Below, in pieces: positions 1-10,674 of a stretch of 64,000 nt of DNA. This stretch comes from Canna indica. Its lineage: Eukaryota > Streptophyta > Magnoliopsida > Zingiberales > Cannaceae. The notes under the pieces are model-generated. The model made no database searches. It saw only the letters and a program-made list of their open reading frames with translations, and was not told where the DNA came from. Position 1 is the first letter of the stretch. The number at the start of each line of letters is the position of its first letter. The position numbers and the translations under genes were made by a program. The stretch is from the NCBI GenBank assembly GCA_034359265.1, contig CP136890.1, forward strand, positions 29,306,501 through 29,370,500. The letters run 5' to 3'.

Positions 1-407
1 AGCGTGGAGGCACACTGGAGGAGTTCGACGCAGGAGCTTGGGTGGAGGTCGTAGGTGGCTGGGAGCACGGCTGTGTTTATGGCTTTGCAGACAGTGGCCA
101 TGCACGCACCGTGCTCGGGCAACTTGGGGCACCGACCCCTCCGGCTGCGGGTGAGCGGCTCTCGATATCCCGGGCGTAGGACTAGAGCCGGATAGCGGCC
201 TTGGAGTCGGAACTCACCCAGCTGGGACAAGCGATGGAGGAGCAGAGGCTGGTGATGGAGGAGCAGAGGCTGGCGATGGAGGAGCAGAGATGGACGAATG
301 AAGAGTTGAGACAGACGATGCAGAACATGCAGGAACTCCTCACTCAGATTGTGTCTCACTCTGGCCTTCTATCGATGATGTCACAGTCGTTGTCCTCCTC
401 GACCTAG
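1..407 (+). pseudogene. tnpA-like (Transposase_24 type) protein, last exon of CACTA-1
   Basis: The final exon of the second CACTA gene. The reading frame resembles the matching exon of CACTA-2 (10219-10674): a Gly/Ala-rich segment with the string YGFADSGHAR, then 7-residue repeats of MEEQRLx type, then a Ser/Thr-rich end. A TAG at 183-185 interrupts the frame where CACTA-2 has CAG. The final TAG at 405-407 stands where CACTA-3 and CACTA-5 have a Gln codon. tnpA-type proteins of this superfamily bind subterminal repeats and help excision. That role is inferred from family knowledge. The heptad repeats suggest a coiled coil for oligomerisation. The upstream exons are outside the window. Confidence 0.8.
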
Positions 408-751
408 TCGACGCTCCCGACCCAGTCACTATCGACTCCACTGTCTCCACCGCAGCCGTGAGATTTTGATTTATTGTATTTTGTTTATATTTTGATACTT
501 GTTTGTATACAGATAGTTGTTTATATACTTATGGTTATATATATATATATGATATTTTGATAATTGTTTGCCTCCGGTTTGAGACTTAGATTGATGATAT
601 TTATGTAAAACTTGTATGTTTAGTTTCAAATGCTTGTGTATGATATTTTCTGATTGTAATATGTAATTGAAAATAGATTGTGATCTATAAATATTATTGT
701 ATACTGGAATTTATAAAAATTTTATTCTTTTCAGTTACAGGATATACCTTC

Positions 752-1077
752 AGCCACGGCTTACCCACGGCCGACCGTCACTAAGCCGTGGCTGAAAGCT
801 TATCATAAATTACTGATGGCCTGGGCTGCACCAAATATCACGGTTGCTAATACAATCACCGATGGCCCTGGGCCGTGGCTGATGTGTTTAAATCAACGAC
901 AGCGCCCGCGACTGTCGCTGATGATTACTTGTGACGGCTGAGAGACGCTGTCACAATTTATCTAAGACGCGCACATTAGTGACGACATTTTGCCACGGCT
1001 GACGTCGTCCGTGATAGTTGTCACCGACGGTTCAGCCACGGCATTAGCCGTCGGTGGTGACGACAATTCTAGTAGTG
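752..1077 (+). repeat. 3' subterminal repeat array of CACTA-1
   Basis: A GC-rich region with many copies, in both orientations, of a motif around CAGCCACGGC / GCCGTGGCTGA and variants such as GTCGCTGATGA. In En/Spm elements such arrays are the binding sites of the tnpA protein. Here that is inferred from position and repetition. The array ends in the terminal inverted repeat. Confidence 0.8.
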
Positions 1078-1384
1078 TTGCACACGCCTGCCGGTTCCAA
1101 ACGCGGATTTCTTCGATCAATTTTATCACTGCAGTCGTCATATTGAGATTGAACGCACATATTAATAATGCAGCGAATTTTTTTCCTAAAATATCTCAAA
1201 GAATGAGCAAACGCTGGCTCCTCTTTACGTTTTATTCTGATTCTCTTACATTGGTCGTATTTCCTCCTCTCTCTAATAAAATCAGTGTCCTCTTCTCCCC
1301 GTGGAGTAGGCCCGGTATCCCGCCGGACCGAACCACGTAAAATTTGATGTTATTTGTGTTTCTTGGATTTATTGATTTCTATAC
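1078..1384 (+). repeat. Fragment of a copia LTR (3' half)
   Basis: From about 1285 the sequence follows the R-U5 signature of plant copia LTRs: an AATAAA-like stretch, CTCTTCTCCCCGTGGAGTAG, then CCGAACCACGT. The same signature lies in the copia-1 LTR at about 2160-2215. The fragment lies between the end of CACTA-1 and the start of the copia-1 LTR, so it is probably an older LTR hit by both insertions. No coding potential is supported. Confidence 0.6.
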
Positions 1385-2329
1385 TATTAGAGATTGACTC
1401 AAATTGGGTCTGAACCGAATCCAACGAGTCCGACCGAATCCAAATTGGAGTTGATTTGATCAAGATATGCTTGAACCGATTTGCCAATTTAATTGAACCA
1501 TGTTGAACCGGACTCGATCAAAATAAACCATGATTTTATAATCATGGGCCTGAGAACCCAACCCACCATCTTCTCAAGAAACTCATGCCAATGTTTCAGC
1601 AGCACACGTAAAGTTTTCAAATTCATGATAACTTCAGAAGTTTTCAAATTGATGATGTGAAAATCAAATATTGCTTTTGACTAGTCAAAGGGAGAAAAAT
1701 GTGAAGGCATCACGTTAAGCCACCGAGCATTTTGCAAGTTTCTTTGGTCAAAAGAAGCATTTCAGCTATTCGATTAAATCAGACGGAGCAGCAAATTCCT
1801 TGGAGATTTTTTCTCCACTAAAGCAGGCATTAATCGGCTCTCCCCCTCTATTATAAATAGGGGCCTAATATGCAGTTCTAAGATATCCCACACCAAGAGA
1901 AAATCCCCCCATATGAGAGTTTTAGATATCCAAAAAATTAAGAGTGTTGCTACGACCCTTTTCCTAAGGAGTGCCCCTTCTCAGTTTCTGACATACAGCA
2001 GCAGGAGTTCAGTTTCAAGGCAGATCTTGCAGAGACAGTGCCTCTACTCCGTACCAGTTTCAGGTTTAATTAATTTAAAATAGTTTGTTGTATTCTGAAG
2101 GAGATTTAAATTATTGCATTCTTATTGTAAAAGTTCTTTTTTGGATTTAATAAAGCAATCTCCTCTTCTCCATGTGGACGTAGGATCGGCACCCCGCCGA
2201 GTCCGAACCACGTTAATCCCTCGTGTCTTTTTTTTTCCTGCATTATTATTATTGGATTTGGTTTTCCATTTTTCTCGCCGGGTTCGGGTTTTGTAGATCC
2301 TACAGGAAATTATCTCAAATTTTCTAACA
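1385..2329 (+). repeat. 5' LTR of copia-1
   Basis: Starts TATTAGAGATTGACTC where the 3' LTR has TGTTAGAG, so the canonical TG has become TA. Ends CTAACA at 2329. It holds a TATAAATA-like box near 1853, an AATAAA near 2147 and the U5 block CCGAGTCCGAACCACGTT. It retains the uninterrupted sequence TTGCTTTTGACTAGTC near 1671-1686, which is the empty site of the CACTA-2 insertion. Confidence 0.9.
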
Positions 2330-2331
2330 GT

Positions 2332-2343
2332 TGGTATCAGAGC
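2332..2343 (+). other. Primer binding site of copia-1 (initiator tRNA-Met type)
   Basis: TGGTATCAGAGC lies two bases inside the 5' LTR. It is complementary to the 3' end of plant initiator tRNA-Met, the standard primer of plant copia elements. Confidence 0.9.
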
Positions 2344-2357
2344 CTACTTCCCCAACC

Positions 2358-3790
2358 ATGGCGAGCACCAAATTTGATATTAAGAAGTTAGATCGCAATG
2401 TCAACTATGCACTTTGGTCAATGAAGGTGAAAGCGATCTTAGCTATGGAGAAAATACATGATGCTATTCTTGGTAAGGATAAGATGCAGGGGACTGAGGA
2501 GGAGAAAGAATATAATGAGCAAAAGGCAATTGCAGTTTTGTACCTAAGCCTGTCAAATGAAGCACTTCGAGAAATTGCATCTCAAAAGACAGCTAAAGGT
2601 ATTTGGGACAAGCTCGCATCCTTGTATCAGGACAAAACTCTCATCGGTAAGATGGCTTTGAAGCAAAAGCTCCATTTCCTACGTATTGCAGAAGGCACAT
2701 CGGTCAAAGAGCATATCAATACTTTTCATACAATCATTATGGACCTGGAGAATATGTGTGTCAAAATTGAAGAGGAAGATAAGGCTTCATTCCTTTTATG
2801 TTCACTTCCTACTTCTTTTAAAAATTTTCGTGAAACTATGTTTTTTGGAAAGACTACTATTACTCCAGAATAGGTGATCACTGCTCTTGTGTCTAAGGAG
2901 CTTATGGAAACACATCTTACAGCAAATTTCTCTGGCGGAGGGAAAGGAGAAGCTCTCTACTCTAATGAAGCAGGAGGAGGTAACAAATCAAATGTCATTT
3001 GTTATTACTGCAAGAAATGAGGTCACATCAAGTCAGAATATCGCAGTCTTAAGAGAAAGTTGAAGCAGCAAAATAAGGGTCAAGACGCACATGTGGAGGC
3101 CTCTTACGCAGATTTTGAGAAAATTAAGGTACTGATCGTGACAGATGGCACACGCACTGCTAAGACACGCCGTGGGCGATGGCGGTCTCGTCGGCGACAA
3201 CACACATCAAGTCAAAATTCCTCTTCCTCTTCTTCTGATATGTCTGATCATGCAACATGCAATCCAGGTCAGCAGGCGAACAGATCAACCACTAGTAGCA
3301 TTGATGAGTGATTCCTGGATTCTGGGTGTTCCTTTCACATGACTCCATACCAGATGACCTTTGTGGATTACCGACACACCAATGGTGAAGTAGTTCGTGT
3401 CGGCAACAACGTACCTTGCAAAGTTGGCAAATTTGGAACGGTGAAATTAAAATTGCATGATGGCTCGACAAAGATCCTAGCAAAAATCTAGGAAGGAATC
3501 TAGTATCTCTTGGAGTTCTTGACACTAGGGGTTATACGACATTCTCTGCAGGAGGAGTTTTGGAGGTACAGGATGGAGGCACGACGGTACTGAAGGCTCT
3601 AAGGACGTCGAATAGTTTGTACAAGGTGGACAGATCCATCTTTCGTGAAGCAATTCAGATTCTGAGGCAAAACACAACAAAATCAGACACTGGGTCAGGT
3701 ATAAATTTTGTTTTCAGGGAAATCCCTTCTCAGAGATACACAATGAAGGAGGTGACTTGGAGGACTATGTGGGTTCCTAAGGCTAAGTAG
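2358..3790 (+). pseudogene. Copia-1 gag with remnant of pol (protease start)
   Basis: ATG at 2358 follows the primer site. The first 172 codons form a copia gag domain (UBN2/Retrotran_gag_2 type; motif NYALWSMKVKAIL). In the same frame follow a damaged zinc knuckle near 3007-3051 (CYYCKK, stop, GHIKSEYR) and an aspartic-protease start with the motif LDSGCSFHMTP near 3315. Stops are TAG 2871, TGA near 3018 and TGA 3309. After a frameshift near 3490 the pre-integrase piece resumes (LVSLGVLDTRGY, then SLYKV) and breaks off near 3640, where most of pol has been deleted. The nonsense changes and the lost last Cys of the knuckle fit C-to-T or G-to-A transitions. Confidence 0.85.
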
Positions 3791-3895
3791 GAAACTGACT
3801 CGGCCCACTTGAACACTGATTCGACGTAGGCCCTGTACGGGCCTTGTGGAAGAGGAGGACGATTTTTTGAGGACTGCATCGGCCCAATTTTCATC

Positions 3896-3906
3896 AAAGG
3901 AGGAAT
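3896..3906 (+). other. Polypurine tract of copia-1
   Basis: AAAGGAGGAAT lies immediately before the 3' LTR start TGTTAGAG at 3907, the position expected for the plus-strand primer of reverse transcription. Confidence 0.75.
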
Positions 3907-4200
3907 TGTTAGAGATTGACTCAAATTGGGTCCGAACCGAATCCAACGAGTCCGACCGGATCCAAATCGGAGTTGATTTGATCAAGATATGCTTGAACCA
4001 GTTTGCCAATTTGATTGAACCAAGTTGAACCGGACTCGATCAAAATAAACCATGATTTTATAATCATAGGCCTGGGAGCCCAGCCGACCATCTTCTCAAT
4101 ATACACATGCCAATGTTGCAGCAGCACACGTAAAGTTTTCAAATTGATGATAACTTCAGAAGTTTTCAAATTAATGATGTGGAAATCAAATATTGCTTTT
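3907..4200 (+). repeat. 3' LTR of copia-1, left part
   Basis: The first 294 bases of the 3' LTR, homologous to 1385-1678. It stops at GCTTTT, where CACTA-2 begins. The remainder of the LTR is at 11385-12040. Confidence 0.92.
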
Positions 4201-4620
4201 CACTACTAGAATATACCACATCAGCCACGGGCATCACCGACGGCCGCCTCGGCCCTCAGAATCAGTCACGGCTTTTCGATGGCCGTAGCGATCGTGAATG
4301 ATGTAACCAAATAAGTCGCGGCTCACATACGACCGCTTACAGCCATCGCTCATAGTTGATGGCGTGCACGGGGCGCGAAATAAAATAAGTTATTAGCCAC
4401 GGCTTAGCGAGGGCGCGAGAGCCGTTGATGATATGGATAAGTCATTAGCCACAGCTAGAAGTGGCCGTCGCTTATTAATTAATGGAGCGAACGCAGCACG
4501 AAAACTAAAACACTATGAACCAACGGCTTAGAGAAGGTCAGCCGCCGGAGATATTAAAATTACAAATCCACAATTTTCTGACGGCTAGCCAACCGTGGGT
4601 GAAAATAGTTTTTATTTGCG
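4201..4620 (+). repeat. 5' terminus and subterminal repeats of CACTA-2
   Basis: After the 12-base terminus come repeated motifs such as TCAGCCACGG, GACGGCCG and TTAGCCACGGC in both orientations, the mirror of the 3' array at 11005-11384. Presumed tnpA binding region, by analogy with En/Spm. Confidence 0.8.
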
Positions 4621-4939
4621 TTCGCGCCCGACCCTTCCTCTTTCCCCAGCTCTCTTCTCTATCCGCCATTGCCGACGATTTGTCACCGCCGATCGTCACC
4701 GCGCCGCTCCCTCGCCCTCATCGCGTCGCCTCCCCGACCCTCTCCCCCTCTCTCTCATCCAGACCGCCGCCCCTCTCCCGGCCCCCTCGATCTCCGTCGC
4801 CCACGCGCGCCACCGCCGAGCTGCTCCCTCGCCCTCGCCGCCGATCCCTCTCCCCTCTCCGCCACCACCAAGTGAGTTCATCCCCCTCCCCTCTCCGGTC
4901 CGGCACCGGTCGAAACCCTAGGATTCCGGTCGGCGTCGA

Positions 4940-4942
<3 letters not shown>
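4621..4942 (+). other. GC/CT-rich leader of CACTA-2
   Basis: A sharply GC-rich, pyrimidine-rich stretch between the subterminal repeats and the TA microsatellite. CACTA-3 (about 20725-21000) and CACTA-5 (about 49076-49330) have an equivalent block at the same place, each ending near CGAAACCCTA or GAAACCCTA. This looks like the transcribed 5' leader of the transposase gene. Open frames occur on both strands, but their amino acids are not conserved between elements, so I do not call a protein. Confidence 0.55.

Positions 4943-4995
<53 letters not shown>
4943..4995. repeat. (TA)n microsatellite
   Basis: An uninterrupted run of about 26 AT units, directly after the GC-rich leader of CACTA-2. Confidence 0.95.
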
Positions 4996-4999
<4 letters not shown>

Positions 5000-5508
5000 G
5001 TGTTAATTACTATTATTAGTGATTAATTAGATTTATTTACTATTAATTACTGTTATTAGAGATTAATTAGGGTTAATTTTAGATTTAATTAGTAAATTAG
5101 TGTTAATTTTTTTAAAAATTAGATTAATTAGTTTTCAATTAGATTTAATTATTGTTAATTAGTTGTTAATTAGATTTAACTATGGTAGAATAAATGTTAG
5201 GATTAATTTTAGTTGGGTGTAATTATAATTATGAAATCATCCACTTTGGACTCGCGCCAAAATCGTCCATAAAGGATGGACTCGCGCGCGCCGGAATCGA
5301 CCACTTTAGACTCGTGGCCAAATCATCCACGGTGGACTCGAGTCGGAATCAAGATGAGTTGATACGTTTCACGTACGATCGACGAGTCAAGTTTTAATTT
5401 TGCAAAACCTTATATCCGTTCGAGGCTTGTATGTTCGTGTAAACGAAGTTAGATCTTTTATACGACGTACAACCTATGAATTGTCTCTAATTGGATAATT
5501 TGAGGGCA

Positions 5509-5703
5509 TAGTTATTTATACTGAACTTAGTTTATTTTTTTTAGTCATTAACTTCATTTTTAAATTTTGGCTTGTATCTCCCTTGTTCTCCGATACGCGC
5601 CCAGATGATATGCGTATTCGGAGAACTATAGGGAGATGTTGCCAAAATTTAGAATGAAGTTAATGACTAAAAAAAATACTAAGTTCAATATGAATAACAT
5701 GAA
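5509..5703 (+). other. Long hairpin upstream of the CACTA-2 transposase gene
   Basis: A long inverted repeat with arms of about 90 bases and a loop of about 13 bases (GCCCAGATGATAT). The innermost stem pairs GTTCTCCGATACGC with GCGTATTCGGAGAAC. Outer parts pair TTAGTCATTAACTTCAT with ATGAAGTTAATGACTAA, and TGAACTTAG with CTAAGTTCA. The structure ends about 70 bases before the transposase start position, so it would lie in the mRNA leader. The same hairpin exists in CACTA-3 and CACTA-5. It could be a small-RNA precursor or a structured leader. The sequence does not say which. Confidence 0.85.
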
Positions 5704-5771
5704 TCCCGAATGGAATAGGACCATCCCACCTAAAGACATTACCTAAAGATATTGCAAACTTTTTGACAGAA

Positions 5772-8700
5772 CAAGTCGGGCGATCGAAGTTGGATGTACC
5801 GACGAATTCATCATGGAGCTATAATGGATAAATTGAGTAGGCGTAACTTACTTCTTAAATTTCACCTACTCGAATTAAAAATTCCTTAGTGGTGATAAAA
5901 TCCGATGTCCGTTCCGAAAATATTTGAACATAAGATTTTTGGACCGAAAAACTGTCACACTGCATCTGTATACAAAAGAATTCACACCAAGATATTTTGT
6001 ATGGAATTATCACGGGGAGTCACGTCAAGTTGGGATGTCGAGCAATCATGTTGTCCAAACTCATGGTGAATCTTCTTCTGCTGGTGTTTCTTCTTTCAAT
6101 CCACCTAATCCTTATAGAACAATGATTCTGGATAGTCTTGGAGGACAATTCCATTTAAATGATAATATTGAGTCAGTTACTGAGACGGTAGTGCCACGAG
6201 ATACTATGACAATTGAAGTCACTAAATTTCAACCTGAGATACAGATTGAATTGCCGAATAAGGAAAAGATACTATGACGGTAGTGCCAAAAAAATATTCC
6301 CTTTAAGGTGCTTCGGTATTTTCCACTGACACCGATGCTTCAAAGGTTATTCATGTCAAAAAAGACTGCCCCCTATATGAGTTGGCATGCAAGAAGTCGT
6401 GATGATACAGTAATGACTCATCCATCCGACAGTGAAGCATGGAAATATTTGGATAGGTGTTATCCATCATTTGCTGGGGACACTAGAAATATCAGGTTGT
6501 GATTGTGCATAAATGATTTTAATCCGTTTGGTAATTCGGCAACTCCGTATTCAGTATGGCCAGTGCTGTTAACAGTTTATAAATTGTCACCCGCAATGTG
6601 TATGAAAGATGAATGTATCTATCTTTCGATAATTATTCCGGGTCCTAGGGGTCCTCGCAAAGAAATTGACATATTTCTCCGTCCCCTAATTGATGAACTC
6701 AAAACATTGTGGGCTGAGGGAGTTGTCACTTATGATTGTTACCGAAAGCAAAACTTCACTTTACGAGCTTCTATATTGTGGACAATCAATGATTTCCCGG
6801 CCTATGGCATGTTGTCTGGTTGGAGCACGCATGGTCGACTCTCTTACCCATATTGTATGGAACACTCAAAATTCTTCAGTCTTGAGAATGGTCGGAAATT
6901 TCCTTCTTTGATTGTCATCGCCGATTCCTACCGTCTAACCATTAGTATCGAAGGAATCGTAACAAATTTATCAAAGGTAGAGTCGAAAGAGATGAGCCAC
7001 CACCGATGTTGTCTGGTGAACAAATGTTAGCACGTGTTCAATTACTTCCAGATATTACTTTTGGTCAAAATGTAAGAATCTCAGGCTTTGGTCAAACACA
7101 TAAATGGGTGAAAAAAGTATCTTTTGGGAATTGTCGTATTGGAGTTCATTACTAATTCCGCATAATTTAGACGTCATGCACATTGAAAAAAATGTGTTTG
7201 ATAATATTTTTAACACAGTGATGGATATTTTCGGCAAAACTAAAGATAATGTGAAGACCCGACATGATGTAAAAATACTTTGTAAGAGGCCTGAGTTAGA
7301 GTTGCAAGAGGTCAACGGACGATTTCATAAGCCAAGGGCGTCGTATGTGTTAAATAAACAACAGATGAAAGATGTGTATCAATGGATCAAAGAACTCAAA
7401 TTACCCGATGGATATGCCTCAAACTTATCTGGATGTGTAAACGTCGATGAATTCAAAATATTGGGGATGAAGAGCCACGATTGTCATGTATTCATGCAGA
7501 GATTGCTTTCGGTTGCGTTTCGAGATCATCTACATGATAAGATTTGGGGTCCATTGATAGAGTTAAGTATGTTTTTCAGAAACATTTGTGCAAATGTACT
7601 TCGAGTCGAAGATATGACAGCACTTGAAAATAATATTGTTGAAATCATATGCAAGCTGGAGCAGTTTTTCTCTCCTGTATTTTTTGACTCGATGGAGCAT
7701 CTACCGATAAATTTGGCATACGAGGCACGAGTTGGTAGCTCCGCTCAATACCGGTGGATGTACTTATTTGAAAGATACATGAATCGTCTGAAGAAAAAAG
7801 TAAAGAACACCGCCGCAGTTGAAGGTTCCATATCAGAAGCATATATAATTCAAGAAATTTCAACTTTCTGTTCATTTTATTTTGAATCAACCATCAAGAC
7901 AAGACTTAATTATCTTCCATGAAACGATGACGGGGGAGCTCGACCATCAGACGAGGGAGCTAGACCATCAGATGGTTGTTTAAATATCTTTTGTTACCCC
8001 GGTCGTGCTTTGGGTTCTCGTTCGTCTCGATTCTTAAACAATGAAGAGTACCATTTGGCCTACTTGTATGTTTTACTAAACTGTCCAGAGATTGAGAAGT
8101 TCATTGAAATATTTGACATTGAGATGGTGACAAGATACTCAATTTACAGCGATGTGGAATTAGAAAAATTACGGAATCGTGAGTTCTCTAATTGGTTTCA
8201 AGCTTACAGCACAGAACACAGAGGCGAAATAGATAACCAAATCTTTGAGTTTGCTAGCGGACCGGCACGACTTGTACAGTGTTATAATGGTTATTTTGTC
8301 AATGGATATAAATTTCACACACTTGAATATTCATCTACAAAAAAGACTAAAAGCCGGGGTCTGCGTCAAAGGGACAACGTATGCTGAATGTGATGTTGAC
8401 TTTTACGGACTATTGGAAGAAATCATTGAATTGCAATTTTTCGGATATAAATCAATTGCCCTTTTAAATGTCATTGGTTCGATACAAGCGATAGGGGCAT
8501 GAGAGTTCATCCAAATTATAAACAGCTGGTCGAGGTCAATTACAAATCAAAATTGGCTTCAAATGAGCAATTTATATTGGCATCTCAAGCTGAACATGTA
8601 TATTATATGCAGTATCGTCTCGAAAGAAAGATATGGCATATTGGCGTGTAGTCTATAAGACTAAAGCCAGAGGAAAAATTGACCCAATAGTTAGAGATAA

Positions 8701-8944
8701 TGAGCCAGCATATGACTTCTATCAAGAAGAGGATCCTTCTGAAGTGGAACGAGTTAGTCCAATACTCGAGGATGATGACACAGAGTTAGTTTAATTGGAA
8801 ATATAATACGTTGATGAGGACTATAATGAAGTCGAGGAAGGACAGAATGAAGATGAGGGAGACGAAGAAGAATTTCAAGATTCAGATACAGAAGAAAAAG
8901 AAGAAGAGTATTACACGGATGATGATAATGACGATGATGAATAA
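5772..8944 (+). pseudogene. tnpD-like transposase (TNP2 / Transposase_21) of CACTA-2
   Basis: A decayed copy of the CACTA transposase, which cuts and joins element ends. The start codon is lost: AAG stands where CACTA-3 has ATG. The order is that of the family: N-terminal transposase-associated domain with SWMYRRIH; a TNP2 core in pieces at 6308-7130 (VLRYFPLTPMLQRLF, PYSVWPVLLTVYKL, FPAYGMLSGWSTHGRLSYPY); DUF4218 region at 7104-7920 (HNLDVMHIEKN, EHLPINLAYEARVG, YRWMYLFERYMN); DUF4216 region near 8360-8700; acidic tail ending at 8944. About 350 bases around 6265 are deleted relative to CACTA-3, removing the segment before the core, and several frameshifts follow. No complete protein can be made. 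Confidence 0.9.
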
Positions 8945-9021
8945 TTGTAAATGTGAAGTATATATTCAATTATTAAATATATCTATTATATATAGTCTAA
9001 TTATATTAAATTATTACAGCG

Positions 9022-10674
9022 ATGGTTCGAGATATTAGTTCTCGAGGAAGCATTCCTCATAGGACCCCCCGACGATTACCACCCGCCCCACCTGTACCCA
9101 CTGACCATTCATCTTCCACCACCATCCCCCCACCTCCGGCCACCATCCCCCCACCTGGTCCGGCCACCATTCCCCCACCTTATCCATCCACTATTCCCCC
9201 AGCTGATATGGTCACCATCCCCCCACCTCCAGCCACCATCCCTTCAGCCGATCCAGGCCCGTCGACATCGAGACGTAGGCCACGAGGGCCTAACAGAATT
9301 CTCCCTCCGTCACCCGAGGGACAACTGCGCAGAGCAGTTACTGTGAGCGGAAGAAGGTAAGTATATTCATTAATTATTTCTTATAATTTATTTATAATTC
9401 AAAATATCATAATATGAATTTATATATGGTGCAGATTTGAGCAGGAGGACGTCCCCCGCACGATAGCGGGGATGATCTGGAAGTTTATGCACGGGGCGTG
9501 GCCTACATGGTCTCCCGTGCCCCATGAGCATATACATTTATTATGGCGAGAGTTCACGATAAATATATTTATTAAATTAATGTTAATGTTAAATATTGAT
9601 CGGTAATAAAAAAAAAAAAATGTAGGGTCATTATACATGGCCGGAGGACCAGACCACTTTTGTGGAGGCTGCATGGGAGCGTGTTGCCCGTGCTCGCTAT
9701 AACGGGTTGCTTCAGAGCGTGATGAGACGGCTGAGGACCACACAGATAGGGCAGACTCGGGGACACACCCCCGAGTGGATTCCTGGCCCTGTGTGGGACC
9801 AGCTCATTTAGTAGTGGGATACTCCTGAGTGGCAGGAGGTCTCCCGGACTGCGTCAAGAAACCGCATGTCTGGGGGGGACAGCACGGGGGCGTGCTACAC
9901 TAGTGGCTCCATATCTTTTGCAGTGCATGAGCGTCGTGTGGTATGTATAATTTTCTTACTTTTAATTAAATTATATATTATGTATAATGATACTAATGTA
10001 TTTGTTTTTTAATGTAAGACGCACGTGACGGAGGACAACACCGTCCAACGCCCGTCGATGATGGAGGTGCTTGAGCGCACCCGTCGTCGTCGACGAGGAG
10101 CGGGGGACTACGTTGATAGCAGAGTCTCGATCATAATGGTAAGTATTTATATATATCTATTTGATTTACATAATTTTTATTTATAGTTTATATATATTTA
10201 AAATATAAACACGTGCAGGAAACTTATTAGAGGACTGTGATCGAGCGAGGAGGGGCACCGGAGGAGTTCGACGCAGGAGCTTGGGTGGAGGCCGCAGGTG
10301 GATGGGAGCACGACCATATTTATGGTTTTGCAAATAGTGGCCATGCACGCGCCGTGCTCGGGCCACTTGGGGCACCGACCCCTCCGACTGCGGGTGAGCA
10401 GCCCTCGTCATCCCGAGCGCAAGACCAGAGTCGAATAGCGGCCATGGAGTTGGAGCTCATCCAACAGAGACAGGCGATGGAGGAGCAGAGGCACACGATA
10501 GAGGAGAGGATGCAAGAGCAGAGGCTGACGATGGAGGAGTAGATGCAAGAGCATAGACGGTTGAATGATGAGTTGAGACAGATGATCCAGAACATGCAAA
10601 CACTCCTCACTCAGATTGTGTCTCACTCCGGCCTTCTACCTATGATGTCGCAGCCGTCGTCCTCCTCGACCTAA
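9022..10674 (+). pseudogene. tnpA-like gene of CACTA-2 (Transposase_24 type, five exons)
   Basis: Second gene of the element, start ATG 9022. Exons inferred by eye: 9022-9356, 9435-9558, 9626-9940, 10019-10138, 10219-10674. Splice sites are gtaagt...gcag for the first intron. The second intron donor has become ATAAAT where CACTA-3 has GTAAGT. Exon 1 encodes a Pro-rich repeat of TIPPP units, then STSRRRPRGPNR. Exon 3 has the family-like pattern of a Trp-containing block followed by R-N-R and a Gly-Ser end, but with TAG at the LI* position near 9809. Exon 5 has MEEQR heptads and an internal TAG near 10540. Expected role: binding subterminal repeats and assisting transposition (from En/Spm). Damaged by stops and one lost splice site. 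Confidence 0.8.

Larger units (their letters stand above)
1..1077 (+). mobile_element. CACTA-1, 3' end of an En/Spm transposon
   Basis: The 3' portion of a CACTA transposon whose 5' part lies outside the window. It ends in the terminus TTCTAGTAGTG at 1067-1077. It carries the last tnpA-like exon (1-407), an AT-rich spacer, and GC-rich subterminal repeats built on CCGTGGCTGA and its complement. Gene order and sequence match the 3' ends of CACTA-2 and CACTA-3, so it is the same family. The element start and left target duplication cannot be seen. Confidence 0.9.

Noticed and set aside
2114..2296. Small open frame repeated at 11823-12029
   Set aside because: Both lie in the U5 part of the copia-1 LTRs, and the repeat is simply the LTR pair.
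4515..5000. Open frame of 161 codons rich in P, S and R, ending in an Ile-Tyr run
   Set aside because: It lies in the GC-rich leader and TA microsatellite of CACTA-2. Overlapping frames are open on both strands, and the equivalent blocks in CACTA-3 and CACTA-5 encode different residues.
5580..5640. Inverted repeat as a transcription terminator
   Set aside because: It lies upstream of the gene, has no T run after the stem, and plant polymerase II does not use bacterial-type terminators.
8811..9038. Lys/Met-rich open frame
   Set aside because: Shadow of the acidic tail of the CACTA-2 transposase read in another frame. The same shadow appears at 25098-25295 in CACTA-3.
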